DNA of 64,000 nt. Source: Streptomyces griseomycini (GTDB taxonomy: Bacteria > Actinomycetota > Actinomycetes > Streptomycetales > Streptomycetaceae). Below, piece by piece: positions 27,292 to 39,417 of this stretch. The translations under genes and the position numbers were made by a program. The number at the start of each line of letters is the position of its first letter. Within the stretch, counting starts at the first letter, position 1. The notes under the pieces were generated by a model. The model saw nothing but the letters and a program-made list of their open reading frames with translations, did not search any database and was not told the DNA's origin. Location of the stretch: positions 811,042-875,041 of the forward strand of contig NZ_JACHJI010000002.1 of assembly GCF_014203535.1 (NCBI RefSeq), written 5' to 3'.

Positions 27292-27689
27292 GTCAGGACG
27301 CCCTTCTTGTATGCGTACAGCAGGCCCACGGCGAGGAAGCCGAGGAAGATGAACATCTCCACGAGGGTGGTCGCGCCGTAGCCGTCGGCGGCGAAGACGG
27401 TCGCCCAGGGGAAGAGGAAGATCGAGTCGACGGCGAAGATCACGTAGAGGAAGGCGTAGACGTAGTAGCGGACCTGGGTGTGGGCCCAGCCCTCGCCGAC
27501 GGGGTCGACCCCGCACTCGTACGTCAGGAGCTTCTCGGGGGTGGGGACCACGGGGCGCAGCAGGCGTCCGGCCCCGAAGGCGACGGCGACGAACAGCACG
27601 CCGACGACGGCCAGCAGCCCGACGACCGAGTAGGACTGGAAGTAGTCCGCCGCGACGACGGTTGTATCGACGACGGTCGGTTCCCGCAC
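27282..27689 (-). CDS. nuoA: NADH-quinone oxidoreductase subunit A (nuo-2)
   Basis: A 135-aa protein with three membrane helices and the conserved loop [29 protein letters not shown] region (key residues E-C-G and RYY). It starts at GTG and is the first gene of the operon. The promoter must lie in 27690-27915, a gap shared with the divergent kinase gene. Confidence 0.92.
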   Translation of the reverse strand: MREPTVVDTTVVAADYFQSYSVVGLLAVVGVLFVAVAFGAGRLLRPVVPTPEKLLTYECGVDPVGEGWAHTQVRYYVYAFLYVIFAVDSIFLFPWATVFAADGYGATTLVEMFIFLGFLAVGLLYAYKKGVLTWT

Positions 27690-27915
27690 GTCCGCCCCTC
27701 ACTCCCTGGCTGGTGCCCCTGGTCCGTGTCCTGGTCTGCGTCTTGACCCGTGCCTGTGAACGTCGCGGTTCGACGATCTGTACGCACGGGAGTCTAGGCC
27801 CTGATAAAGGCACGGTAAGCAGCCCGGCACCGCTCGGCATGCGGGGGGTGGGGTTTTCCTCAGTGCACCTTGGCGGTCCACCTCATGGCGCAGACCCCCG
27901 GCTCCGGGCACGCTG

Positions 27916-29247
27916 ATGCACATGACCGAACGCTTCCCCTCCCCGGGCACGCCGGCGACGGTGGTCCCGGACACGGCCGGGCACGGCGATCGCCCGCCGC
28001 CGCCCCGCTTCGCGTACGACGCGCACACCTGGAAGGAGATCGCCCATCTCCTGGCGAACCTGCCGGTGTCCCTGATCGGCTTCGTCTACGTGGTGACCAC
28101 GCTGTTCACGGGTGTCGGGCTGACCGTCACGGTGATCGGGTTCCCGGTGCTCGCGGCCGGGCTGATGGGCGCGCGGCTGTTGGGAAGGGCGGAGCGGGCG
28201 CGGGCGCGGAAGCTGCTCGGGGTGCGGGTGGAGGAGCCGAGCCGGCTGCCGCGGCGCGGTGCCCGGGGGTTCTGGCCGCAGCTGTGGATGGCGGTGAAGG
28301 ACCCGGTGGGCTGGCGCACGGTGCTGTACGCGCTCATACGCCTGCCCTGGGGCGTCCTCACCTTCGCCGTCACGCTGACCGGCCTGTTCGTGCTGTGGCC
28401 GGTGCTGCCGTTCATCGTGCGGGGCCTGGCCAACGCGGACCGGGTGATGGTGCGCGGTCTGCTGTCGCCCTCCGACGAGCTGGAGCGGCGCATCGCCGAG
28501 CTGGAGTCCGACCGGGGCGTGGTGGTCGACACGGCGGCGGCGGACCTGCGGCGCATCGAGCGCGATCTGCACGACGGGGCGCAGGCCCGGCTGGTGAACC
28601 TCGCCATGGGGCTGGGCCTGGCCAAGGAGAAGCTGCTGGAGGACCCCGATTCGGCGGCGGCGATGGTCGAGGAGGCGCACGGCGAGGTGAAGCTGGCCCT
28701 GCAGGAGCTGCGGGACCTGGCGCGCGGCATCCATCCCGCGGTGCTGACCGACCGCGGGCTGGACGCGGCCCTGTCCTCGGTCGCCTCGCGCTGCACGGTG
28801 CCGGTGAAGGTGACGGTCGACCTCGCCGAACGGCCGGCCGCCGCCATCGAGGGCATCGCCTACTTCACCGTCTCGGAGCTGCTGCAGAACGTCAGCAAGC
28901 ACAGCGCGGCCCGGTCGGCGGCGGTCGACGTGTGGCGGTCGGAGGACCGGTTGTTCCTCCAGGTGCGGGACGACGGGCGCGGAGGCGCGCGCTTGGACGG
29001 CGGTACGGGCATGCGGGGCCTCGCCGACCGGCTGGGTGCGGTGGACGGCCTGTTCGTCGTGGAGTCGCCCGAGGGCGGTCCGACGACGGTCACGGCGGAG
29101 CTGCCGTGGCGGGACCGTTCCGGCGCTCTCGCCGAGGACGCGCGGACGGTCGGGAGGGCGTCCGGGGACGCGGCCGGGCGAGGAGCCGGGGAAGCGGCCG
29201 AGGGCGCGGCCGCCGGGGCGGCCGTCCGCGGCCGGAGGTGGGGATAA
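27916..29247 (+). CDS. Sensor histidine kinase with membrane sensor domain (copy 1)
   Basis: A 443-aa protein. Residues about 35-180 are a membrane sensor domain with four hydrophobic segments; then a HisKA_3 dimerisation domain with the phospho-acceptor in IERDLHDGAQARLV, and a HATPase domain with N-box LLQNVSKHSAA and G-boxes DDGRGGA and GTGMRGL. A Gly/Ala-rich tail follows. A second ATG (27922) is an equal start candidate. It is a close paralogue of the next gene and probably signals to the NarL-type regulator at 30994. Confidence 0.88.
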   Translation: MHMTERFPSPGTPATVVPDTAGHGDRPPPPRFAYDAHTWKEIAHLLANLPVSLIGFVYVVTTLFTGVGLTVTVIGFPVLAAGLMGARLLGRAERARARKLLGVRVEEPSRLPRRGARGFWPQLWMAVKDPVGWRTVLYALIRLPWGVLTFAVTLTGLFVLWPVLPFIVRGLANADRVMVRGLLSPSDELERRIAELESDRGVVVDTAAADLRRIERDLHDGAQARLVNLAMGLGLAKEKLLEDPDSAAAMVEEAHGEVKLALQELRDLARGIHPAVLTDRGLDAALSSVASRCTVPVKVTVDLAERPAAAIEGIAYFTVSELLQNVSKHSAARSAAVDVWRSEDRLFLQVRDDGRGGARLDGGTGMRGLADRLGAVDGLFVVESPEGGPTTVTAELPWRDRSGALAEDARTVGRASGDAAGRGAGEAAEGAAAGAAVRGRRWG

Positions 29248-29351
29248 CCCCCGGTCCAAGACTGCGACGGACTCCATGGTCCGCCGACCTGCGGCGCAGC
29301 AGTCTGGAGGTACGACAGCACAGCCGCCGGACGAGGAGAAGGACGACGCCG

Positions 29352-30716
29352 ATGGCCACGCATTACGGACAGGGCTACGGGCTCGACACGAGGCCCGGGC
29401 ACCCCGGGAGCCCCGGGGAGCGGCGGCACCGGTTGCCGACCGCGCTGCGGGCACCGGTCGAGGGGCGCACCTGGCGGGAGCTGGGCTATGTGCTGCTGAG
29501 CCTGCCGATCAGCATTCTGCTGTTCACGTACGCCATCACGATGGTGTCGCTGGGGGCGGGCCTGCTGGTGACGTTCCTCGGTGTCCCGGTGCTGGCGGCG
29601 GCGCTCGCCGGCTGCCGGGGGTTCGGCGCGGTGGAGCGGGCGCGGGCGCGGGGGCTGCTGGGCCTGGAGGTGGCCGAGCCGGAGCCGCTGCGGATGAAGC
29701 GGCGGGGGTTCATGGCGTGGATCGGTGCCGTGCTCAAGAGCGGCGCCTCGTGGCGGTCCCTGCTGTACGCGGTGCTGCAGCTGCCGTGGGCGGTGTTCTC
29801 CTTCGTCGTCACGGTGACCGTCTGGTCGATCGGCTGGTCGCTGCTGACGTACCCGCTGTGGTTCTGGCTCTTCCCGCTGTACGGCGGTCAGGGCGGGATA
29901 CAGCTGTACGGCGACGACCAGCACCGGATCTACCTGGACAACCCGTTCGAGATCACGGTGACGGCGCTGGTGGGTCTGCTGTTCACCATCGCCACGCCGT
30001 GGATCGTCCGGGCGCTGACGACGGTGGACCGGATGGCGGTGCACGGGCTGCTCGGGCCGTCCCGGCTGGCCACGAGGGTGGTGGAGCTGGAGTCGGACCG
30101 GGGGGTCGTGGTGGACACGGCCGCCGCCGATCTGCGGCGCATCGAGCGCGATCTGCACGACGGCGCGCAGGCCCGGCTGGTGGCGCTGGCCATGGACCTG
30201 GGGCTGGCGAAGGAGAAGCTGCGGGAGGACCCGCAGGTCGCGGCGCGGATGGTGGACGAGGCTCACGGTGAGGTGAAGACGGCGCTGCAGGAACTGCGGG
30301 ACCTGGCGCGCGGCATCCATCCGGCGGTGCTGACCGACCGGGGGCTGGACGCGGCGCTGTCGGCGGTCGCCTCGCGCTGCACGGTGCCGGTGCAGGTGGA
30401 GGTGGATCTGGCGGAGCGGCCCGCGCCGGCCATCGAGGGCATCGCCTACTTCACCGTCTCGGAGCTGCTGCAGAACGTCAGCAAGCACGCGCGGGCGACG
30501 TGGGCGGCCGTGGAGGTGTGGCGGACGGAGAACCGGCTGATGCTGCAGGTCGTGGACAACGGCGTGGGAGGCGCCGATGTGTCCGGGGGCTCCGGGCTGG
30601 CCGGTCTGGCGGAGCGGCTGGACGCGGTGGACGGGATCCTGGTGGTGGACTCCCCCGTCGGCGGCCCGACCCGGGTGACGGCGGAGCTGCCGTGGCGGGC
30701 GGAGCGGACGCGGTGA
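29352..30716 (+). CDS. Sensor histidine kinase with membrane sensor domain (copy 2)
   Basis: A 454-aa paralogue of the kinase upstream, near-identical through HisKA_3 (IERDLHDGAQARLVALAMDL) and ATPase core (LLQNVSKHARA, DNGVGGADVSGGSGLAG). The sensor half differs: after the first two membrane segments it has an extra loop GGQGGIQLYGDDQHRIYLDN between later segments. The pair looks like a tandem duplication with diverged sensing. Confidence 0.88.
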   Translation: MATHYGQGYGLDTRPGHPGSPGERRHRLPTALRAPVEGRTWRELGYVLLSLPISILLFTYAITMVSLGAGLLVTFLGVPVLAAALAGCRGFGAVERARARGLLGLEVAEPEPLRMKRRGFMAWIGAVLKSGASWRSLLYAVLQLPWAVFSFVVTVTVWSIGWSLLTYPLWFWLFPLYGGQGGIQLYGDDQHRIYLDNPFEITVTALVGLLFTIATPWIVRALTTVDRMAVHGLLGPSRLATRVVELESDRGVVVDTAAADLRRIERDLHDGAQARLVALAMDLGLAKEKLREDPQVAARMVDEAHGEVKTALQELRDLARGIHPAVLTDRGLDAALSAVASRCTVPVQVEVDLAERPAPAIEGIAYFTVSELLQNVSKHARATWAAVEVWRTENRLMLQVVDNGVGGADVSGGSGLAGLAERLDAVDGILVVDSPVGGPTRVTAELPWRAERTR

Positions 30717-30747
30717 GCGCGGACTGAGACCGGCGGCCGGCGTGGCG

Positions 30748-30776
30748 GCGGGTGCGAGCGGTGGGCTCGCACCCGC
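30748..30776 (+). terminator. Terminator after the kinase pair
   Basis: GCGGGTGCGAGC (30748-30759) and GCTCGCACCCGC (30765-30776) form a perfect 12-bp stem with a 5-nt loop. Confidence 0.75.
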
Positions 30777-30808
30777 CCGCCTGTGCGTCGGCCGGGTGCG
30801 GGAACACG

Positions 30809-30853
30809 TGCACGGTGAACGCCGGGTGCGGTGAACGCCGTGCACGGTGAACG
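30809..30853. repeat. Short repeats upstream of the response regulator
   Basis: TGCACGGTGAACG occurs at 30809-30821 and 30841-30853, with a shortened copy TGCGGTGAACG at 30827-30837 between them. They precede the regulator gene and could be its binding sites, or simply duplicated DNA. Confidence 0.4.
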
Positions 30854-30993
30854 TGGAGCGGCCGGCACGCCACGACGACACCCCCGGTGGCGTTGCCCCG
30901 CAGCATCCCCCACCGGATGCTGGAATGCTGGACCCGAGGGCCGGGCCCGCCACGGGGGCGGGTGCGGCGCGGGGCCGTGGGGGGCAGAGGATC

Positions 30994-31665
30994 GTGGAGG
31001 ACAGGGTGCGGGTGGTCATCGCCGAGGATTCGGTGCTGCTGCGGGAGGGCCTGACCCGGCTGCTGACCGACCGGGGGCACGAGGTCGTGGCCGGTGTCGG
31101 CGACGGCGACGCGCTGATCAAGACCATCGCCGAGCTGGACGGGCAGGGGCTGCTCCCGGACGTGGTGGTGGCCGACGTGCGGATGCCGCCGACGCACACC
31201 GACGAGGGCGTGCGGGCCGCGGTGCAGCTGCGCAGGGACCATCCGGGCATCGGGGTGCTGGTGCTGTCGCAGTACGTGGAGGAGCGCTACGCCACGGAGT
31301 TGCTCGCCGGTTCCAGCCGCGGCGTCGGCTATCTGCTCAAGGACCGGGTAGCCGAAGTACGTGAGTTCGTGGACGCGGTGGTGCGCGTGGCCCGGGGCGG
31401 CACGGCCCTGGACCCGGAGGTGGTCGCACAGCTGCTGGGGCGCAGCCGCAAGCAGGACGTCCTCGCCGGACTCACCCCGCGCGAGCGGGAGGTCCTGGGG
31501 CTGATGGCCGAGGGACGGACGAACTCGGCGATCGCCCGGCAGCTGGTGGTGAGCGACGGTGCCGTCGAGAAGCACGTCAGCAACATCTTCCTCAAGCTGG
31601 GGCTGTCCCCGAGCGACGGCGACCACCGGCGGGTGCTGGCCGTGCTCACGTACCTCAACTCCTGA
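30994..31665 (+). CDS. NarL/FixJ-type response regulator
   Basis: A 223-aa protein from the GTG at 30994, chosen because AGAGG precedes it and the receiver domain begins at once (VRVVIAEDSVLLREGL). The phosphorylation aspartate is in VVVADVRMPP and the switch lysine in GYLLKDRV. The C-terminal LuxR-type HTH reads LTPREREVLGLMAEGRTNSAI. It follows two sensor kinases and probably serves both. A strong terminator follows it. Confidence 0.9.
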   Translation: MEDRVRVVIAEDSVLLREGLTRLLTDRGHEVVAGVGDGDALIKTIAELDGQGLLPDVVVADVRMPPTHTDEGVRAAVQLRRDHPGIGVLVLSQYVEERYATELLAGSSRGVGYLLKDRVAEVREFVDAVVRVARGGTALDPEVVAQLLGRSRKQDVLAGLTPREREVLGLMAEGRTNSAIARQLVVSDGAVEKHVSNIFLKLGLSPSDGDHRRVLAVLTYLNS

Positions 31666-31709
31666 GGTCTCAGCTCCCGGGACCGGGACCGCCCGCCGCG
31701 AGCGCCCCC

Positions 31710-31737
31710 GCGCCGCGCCGTACGGACGGCGCGGCGC
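31710..31737 (+). terminator. Terminator after the response regulator
   Basis: GCGCCGCGCCGT (31710-31721) pairs perfectly with ACGGCGCGGCGC (31726-31737), 4-nt loop. Confidence 0.75.
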
Positions 31738-31916
31738 CGGCGCCATCGAACCGGAGCCGGCCCCGGGGGGCGTCTTCGGGGACGGGAGCGAAGAAACGGG
31801 CGAGGACGAGGGCCGAGGGGCCGTCACCGGGGGTGATCAGGGGAGAAGAAGGTGCATCTCCGGGTGCCCGGGCGTCTCAGCCTCGTGTCCAATATGCGAA
31901 TGACCCGAGGAAGGCG

Positions 31917-31935
31917 ACCCTTACGGACGTAGGGT
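31917..31935. promoter_or_regulatory. Imperfect palindrome upstream of korAB
   Basis: ACCCTTACG and CGTAGGGT form an inverted repeat with one extra base in the left arm, 64 bp before the korA start. It may be an operator or overlap the promoter. The gap 31666-31998 holds otherwise only the terminator above. Confidence 0.35.
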
Positions 31936-31998
31936 TGATCCAGGGAAGGCCTGCGGGAAGGTCGTCCCGGACAGCCGCCTCGAGGGAGGTCCAGTTCA

Positions 31999-34999
<3,001 letters not shown>

Positions 35000-35010
35000 G
35001 TCCGGCACAC

Positions 35011-35035
35011 GCCGGCCGACCCGGTGTCGGCCGGC
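35011..35035 (+). terminator. korAB terminator
   Basis: GCCGGCCGAC (35011-35020) pairs with GTCGGCCGGC (35026-35035), 5-nt loop, 11 bp after the korB stop. Confidence 0.75.
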
Positions 35036-35055
35036 CTTCACCGGCCGTCCCACCG

Positions 35056-35083
35056 GGCCCGGGCGCGCTACCGCGCCCGGGCC
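35056..35083 (-). terminator. Hairpin overlapping the HxlR gene end
   Basis: GGCCCGGGCGCG (35056-35067) pairs with CGCGCCCGGGCC (35072-35083). The right arm is inside the 3' end of the HxlR gene and its stop codon is at the loop. With the korAB hairpin it separates the convergent genes. Confidence 0.65.
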
Positions 35084-35448
35084 TCGTCGTACGCCTGCCG
35101 GGCCGCGGTCACGTCGTCCATCCGCCTCTCGGTCCACAGCGCCAGGGCGTGCACCTGCTCGGCCGCCTCACGGCCCAGTCCGGTGAGGGAGTAGTCGACG
35201 CGGGGCGGGATGACCGGCCGTGCGTCGCGATGGACCAGGCCGTCGCGTTCCAGGGTCTGGAGGGTCTGGGTGAGCATCTTCTCGCTGACCCCGCCGATCG
35301 CCCGGCGCAGTGCGCTGAAGCGGTACGGCCGCTCGAGGAGCCGGATCAGCACCAGCACGCCCCAGCGACTGGTCACGTGCTCCAGGACAAGCCGGTGCGG
35401 GCACAGCGCCTCGCCGTCGTTCCTCCGGCCACGCTCACTTACCACCAT
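35068..35448 (-). CDS. HxlR/DUF24-family regulator, possible one-cysteine redox sensor
   Basis: A 126-aa winged-helix protein with the family start ALCPHRLVLEHVTSRWGVLVL and RFSALRRAIGGVSEKMLTQTL as the DNA-reading helix. Cys16 sits where HxlR-type electrophile/redox sensors such as QorR and YodB carry their reactive cysteine. It is divergent from an NAD(P)H-dependent oxidoreductase, the usual target of such repressors, with a palindrome between them. The sensing role is inferred. Confidence 0.88.
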   Translation of the reverse strand: MVVSERGRRNDGEALCPHRLVLEHVTSRWGVLVLIRLLERPYRFSALRRAIGGVSEKMLTQTLQTLERDGLVHRDARPVIPPRVDYSLTGLGREAAEQVHALALWTERRMDDVTAARQAYDEARAR

Positions 35449-35451
35449 GAC

Positions 35452-35476
35452 AGTACCTTACTTCAAAGTGGGTACT
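35452..35476. promoter_or_regulatory. Palindromic operator between HxlR and oxidoreductase genes
   Basis: AGTACC (35452-35457) and GGTACT (35471-35476) are inverted 13 bp apart, with ACTT/AAGT half-matches inside. It begins 4 bp from the HxlR start codon and resembles the paired GTAC half-sites bound by HxlR proteins, so it probably controls both genes. Confidence 0.6.
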
Positions 35477-35539
35477 TTCCATTGGTTAGCGCTGCTCCTA
35501 CGGTGAGTGCCATACCCACCCCATGAGGAGTTCCGAACC

Positions 35540-36394
<855 letters not shown>

Positions 36395-36577
36395 CCTTCA
36401 CCGATCGCACCGGTCACACCGATCGCCTCCGGGTCCCCCACCCCGCCCGTCATGACCGTATGCCGGTACGGACATGACAGGCGGGGGTGTCCGGCGTTAC
36501 CGTCGTCCGACGAGCATCGCGCGCACACGACCCGCACCGCGCGAGACAGGACACGTGTCAGGCACGAAGGAGGACCC

Positions 36578-37600
36578 GTGACCGGGAAGTCGGCCGCCGA
36601 GCGGCGCATAGGACTGCTGAACGGCTTCGCGGCGTACGGGATGTGGGGGCTCGTGCCCCTGTTCTGGCCCCTGCTCAAGCCCGCGGGCGCCGTGGAGATC
36701 CTGGCCCACCGGATGGTCTGGTCGCTGTTCTTCGTGGGCGCCGCCCTGCTCGTCATACGCCGGTGGGCCTGGCTCGGCGAGCTGCTGCGGCAGCCGCGCC
36801 GGCTGGCCCTGATCACGGTCGCCGCGGCGGTCATCACCGTCAACTGGGGCGTCTACATCTGGTCCGTGAACTCCGGGCACGTCGTCGAGGCCTCCCTCGG
36901 CTACTTCATCAACCCGCTGGTCACCATCGCGATGGGCGTGCTGCTGCTGAAGGAACGGCTGCGGCCCGCGCAGTGGACCGCGGTCGGGGTCGGCGCCTCG
37001 GCGGTGCTCGTGCTCACCATCGGCTACGGCCGTCCGCCGTGGATCTCCCTCTGCCTCGCCTTCTCCTTCGCCACCTACGGGCTGGTGAAGAAGAAGGTCA
37101 ACCTCGGCGGCATCGAGTCGCTGGCCGCCGAGACCGCCGTCCAGTTCCTGCCCGCGCTCGGCTACCTGCTGTGGCTGGGCGCGCAGGGCGGCTCCACCTT
37201 CACCACCGAGGGCACCGGGCACGCGGCGCTGCTCGTCGCGACCGGGATCGTCACCGCGCTCCCCCTGGTCTGCTTCGGCGCCGCCGCGATCCGCGTGCCG
37301 CTGTCCACCCTGGGGCTGCTCCAGTACCTGGCCCCGGTCTTCCAGTTCCTGTTGGGCATCCTCTACTTCAAGGAAGCCATGCCGCCCGAGCGCTGGGCAG
37401 GGTTCGCCCTGGTCTGGCTGGCGCTCACGCTGCTCACCTGGGACGCGCTGCGCACCGCCCGCCGGGGCGCCCGGGCGCTGGCCGACGGGATGAGCAGGCC
37501 CAGCGCCGCCGTGGGCCGGCAGGCGAACACGGCGGAGACGACGGACGCGGCGAAGACGGCGGGCGCGGCGAAGGCGGAGACGGAGCCCGCGGGCCGCTGA
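36578..37600 (+). CDS. rarD: EamA-family transporter RarD
   Basis: A 340-aa membrane protein from a GTG after AAGGAGG. It has ten hydrophobic segments with RarD signatures AAYGMWGLVPLFWPLLK, EILAHRMVWSLFFV and FINPLVTIAMGVLLLKERL. A C-terminal Ala/Thr/Glu-rich tail (about 40 residues) is non-membrane. RarD proteins are drug/metabolite-type exporters of uncertain substrate. It is monocistronic. Confidence 0.88.
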   Translation: MTGKSAAERRIGLLNGFAAYGMWGLVPLFWPLLKPAGAVEILAHRMVWSLFFVGAALLVIRRWAWLGELLRQPRRLALITVAAAVITVNWGVYIWSVNSGHVVEASLGYFINPLVTIAMGVLLLKERLRPAQWTAVGVGASAVLVLTIGYGRPPWISLCLAFSFATYGLVKKKVNLGGIESLAAETAVQFLPALGYLLWLGAQGGSTFTTEGTGHAALLVATGIVTALPLVCFGAAAIRVPLSTLGLLQYLAPVFQFLLGILYFKEAMPPERWAGFALVWLALTLLTWDALRTARRGARALADGMSRPSAAVGRQANTAETTDAAKTAGAAKAETEPAGR

Positions 37601-37688
37601 CTCCAGCGCCTCCGGGCCCCGTGGGCCCGGCCGTCCGGGCACACGGGGCCACCGTCTCGGGCATCTCCGGACGCCCGGGGCCGCCTGC

Positions 37689-38312
37689 TCAGGCGCCCCC
37701 GGGCGTCCGGCGGGCCCGGTGCGCACGCACCTTCGCCAGGTTCCCGCAGTGCTCCATCGCGCACCAGCGGCGGCGGCCCGGACGCGAGGTGTCGACGAAG
37801 AGCAGGTAGCAGTCGTGGGCGTCGCACTCGCGGACGCGGTGGGCGTACGGTCCGGTGAACAGGTCGATCGCGTCGCGGGCGACGGTCGACAGCAGCTGGG
37901 TGCCCGTGGCACCGGGGGCCCAGGACCGGGTGCCGTCCGGCTCGATGCGGGAGACCAGCGGGGGCTCGGCTGCGGCGGCGTTGACGACCGCGAGGTGCTC
38001 GGGCCGGGGCGGGCGGCCGTGGGCGTGGTCGGCGGTGAGCAGGAAGAGGGTGTTCCGCAGGGTGCGCGCCCGCTCCAGCTCGGCCGTGTCGACGGTGAGG
38101 TCCAGGCCGTCCGCGAGGCGGCTGCGCCCGGCCCAGACCGCGAGGTCCGCGGGCTCGTGCAGCACCTCGTGCCGCGCGAAGGCACCGGGCCCGCCGGTCG
38201 GCAGCAGCTCCAGGCACAGGGCGCCGGGGTCGAAGCGGTAGGGCTTCCCCTCGTACGAGATCAGGGTCAGACCGGGGCCGCCGCCCGGTGTTCCCGTTGC
38301 ACTCCCACTCAT
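37689..38312 (-). CDS. CGNR zinc-finger protein (ABATE domain), probable regulator
   Basis: A 207-aa protein with an N-terminal stress-induced ABATE-type domain (ELERARTLRNTLFLLTADHA) and a C-terminal CGNR zinc finger with cysteines in ECDAHDC and WCAMEHCGNLAKVRAHR. Such proteins act as DNA-binding regulators. Its start codon is 21 bp from that of the VOC gene on the other strand, and a perfect palindrome spans both, so it probably controls itself and its neighbour. Confidence 0.85.
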   Translation of the reverse strand: MSGSATGTPGGGPGLTLISYEGKPYRFDPGALCLELLPTGGPGAFARHEVLHEPADLAVWAGRSRLADGLDLTVDTAELERARTLRNTLFLLTADHAHGRPPRPEHLAVVNAAAAEPPLVSRIEPDGTRSWAPGATGTQLLSTVARDAIDLFTGPYAHRVRECDAHDCYLLFVDTSRPGRRRWCAMEHCGNLAKVRAHRARRTPGGA

Positions 38313-38336
38313 GTAACCACTATAACTGGTTACATG
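38297..38336. promoter_or_regulatory. Overlapping divergent promoters with perfect palindrome
   Basis: ATGTAACCA (38311-38319) and TGGTTACAT (38327-38335) form a perfect 9-bp inverted repeat with a 7-bp spacer. On the plus strand TTGCAC (38297-38302), 18 bp and TATAAC (38321-38326) place the start point at the VOC ATG (38334). On the minus strand TATAGT (38324-38319) places it at the CGNR ATG (38312). Both genes would be leaderless, with -10 boxes that overlap. Confidence 0.65.
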
Positions 38337-38807
38337 ACGCAGACACCGACATCAGCCGCGCCCGTGCACTGGAAGCTCGTCATCGACGCGGTCGACCCGC
38401 ACGCGCAGGCCGACTTCTGGGCCGCCGCCCTCGGGTACGCGGTCGAGGACAACAGCGCGCTCATCGGGAAACTGCTCGGCGCGGGCGCCCTGCCGGAAGA
38501 ACTCACCGTCGAGTTCCACGGCCGCCGCGCCTTCCGCGACCTGATCGCGGTGCGGCACCCCGACGACCTCCACGAGGAGGAGAGCGGCACCGGACTCGGG
38601 CGGCGGCTGCTGTTCCAGCGCGTGCCCGAGGCGAAGACGGTCAAGAACCGGCTCCACCTCGACCTGCACCCCGGCGAGGGGCGTCGCGAGGAGGAGGTCG
38701 CGCGGCTGGAGCGGCTCGGCGCGAAGGTACTGCGGCGGGTGGACGGGCCGTCCGGGTCGTGGGTCGTGATGTCGGACCCGGAGGGCAACGAGTACTGCGT
38801 CCACTAG
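38334..38807 (+). CDS. VOC-family (glyoxalase-like) protein
   Basis: A 157-aa protein of two beta-alpha-beta-beta-beta units: WKLVIDAVDPHAQADFWAAALGY and RLHLDLHPGEGRREEEVARLERLGAKVL, ending DPEGNEYCVH. VOC proteins bind a metal and small substrates or confer antibiotic binding; no specific substrate is apparent. The mRNA is probably leaderless. An IS element starts directly after the TAG stop, so the natural C-terminus may be slightly altered. Confidence 0.85.
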   Translation: MTQTPTSAAPVHWKLVIDAVDPHAQADFWAAALGYAVEDNSALIGKLLGAGALPEELTVEFHGRRAFRDLIAVRHPDDLHEEESGTGLGRRLLFQRVPEAKTVKNRLHLDLHPGEGRREEEVARLERLGAKVLRRVDGPSGSWVVMSDPEGNEYCVH

Positions 38808-38862
38808 GGCTTGTATCGAAAGTGGCTGGTTGTGACTCTGTGGCCTGTGTTTCTATGCCTGA

Positions 38863-39408
38863 GTGAACATCGAGAGCTCCGGGGTGCCGGATGAGAGACC
38901 GAGCCGCTGGGTCCGGCAGAGGACTGATGGCGATGTTGACGAGTGCGTGCGGGTCCTCGCGGAGGTCCATGCGCGCGACGGCTATCCGGTGAACTGGCCG
39001 GATCAGCCCGGCGAGTGGCTGTCACGCGGTCCCCTGCTGGGCTCCTGGGTTGCCGGACTCGAAGGCGGCCTGGTTGGGCATGTCAGTTTGTCGCAAGGTG
39101 GCGAAGGCGATCTGGCCCCGACGTTGTGGAGCGAGCGGAACGGGGCGACGCGGGGTATGACCGCCGTGGTCAGCAGGCTGTTCGTTGCCCCGCAGGCGAG
39201 GGGACATCGGATCGGCGCACTGCTGATCGGCCAGGCAGTGGAGGAAGCGCGGCGTCGTGGCCTGTATCCGGTGCTCGACGTCGTCGCCTCCGATGCCGCG
39301 GCGGCAGCCCTGTATGAGCGGCTGGGCTGGAAGCTGATGGCCACAGTCGAGCAGCAGTGGAGTGCGCACCAGACGGTGGCCATCCGCTGTTACGCGGCGC
39401 CATCGTGA
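38863..39408 (+). CDS. GNAT N-acetyltransferase carried inside the IS
   Basis: A 181-aa protein from a GTG start. The acetyl-CoA-binding motif A is clear: VSRLFVAPQARGHRIGALLIGQA, followed by YPVLDVVASDAAAAALYERLGW. The N-terminal half forms the substrate side (CVRVLAEVHARDGYPVNW). The gene begins 38 bp inside the left inverted repeat and ends 9 bp from the transposase stop, so it travels with the element. Possible roles are antibiotic or toxin acetylation; substrate unknown. Confidence 0.82.
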   Translation: MNIESSGVPDERPSRWVRQRTDGDVDECVRVLAEVHARDGYPVNWPDQPGEWLSRGPLLGSWVAGLEGGLVGHVSLSQGGEGDLAPTLWSERNGATRGMTAVVSRLFVAPQARGHRIGALLIGQAVEEARRRGLYPVLDVVASDAAAAALYERLGWKLMATVEQQWSAHQTVAIRCYAAPS

Positions 39409-39417
39409 CGTGGTCAG

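Noticed and set aside
37719..38333. N-terminal extension of the VOC gene across the CGNR gene
   Set aside because: It is antisense to the CGNR gene, and the VOC domain begins right after the ATG at 38334, which has a fitting promoter.
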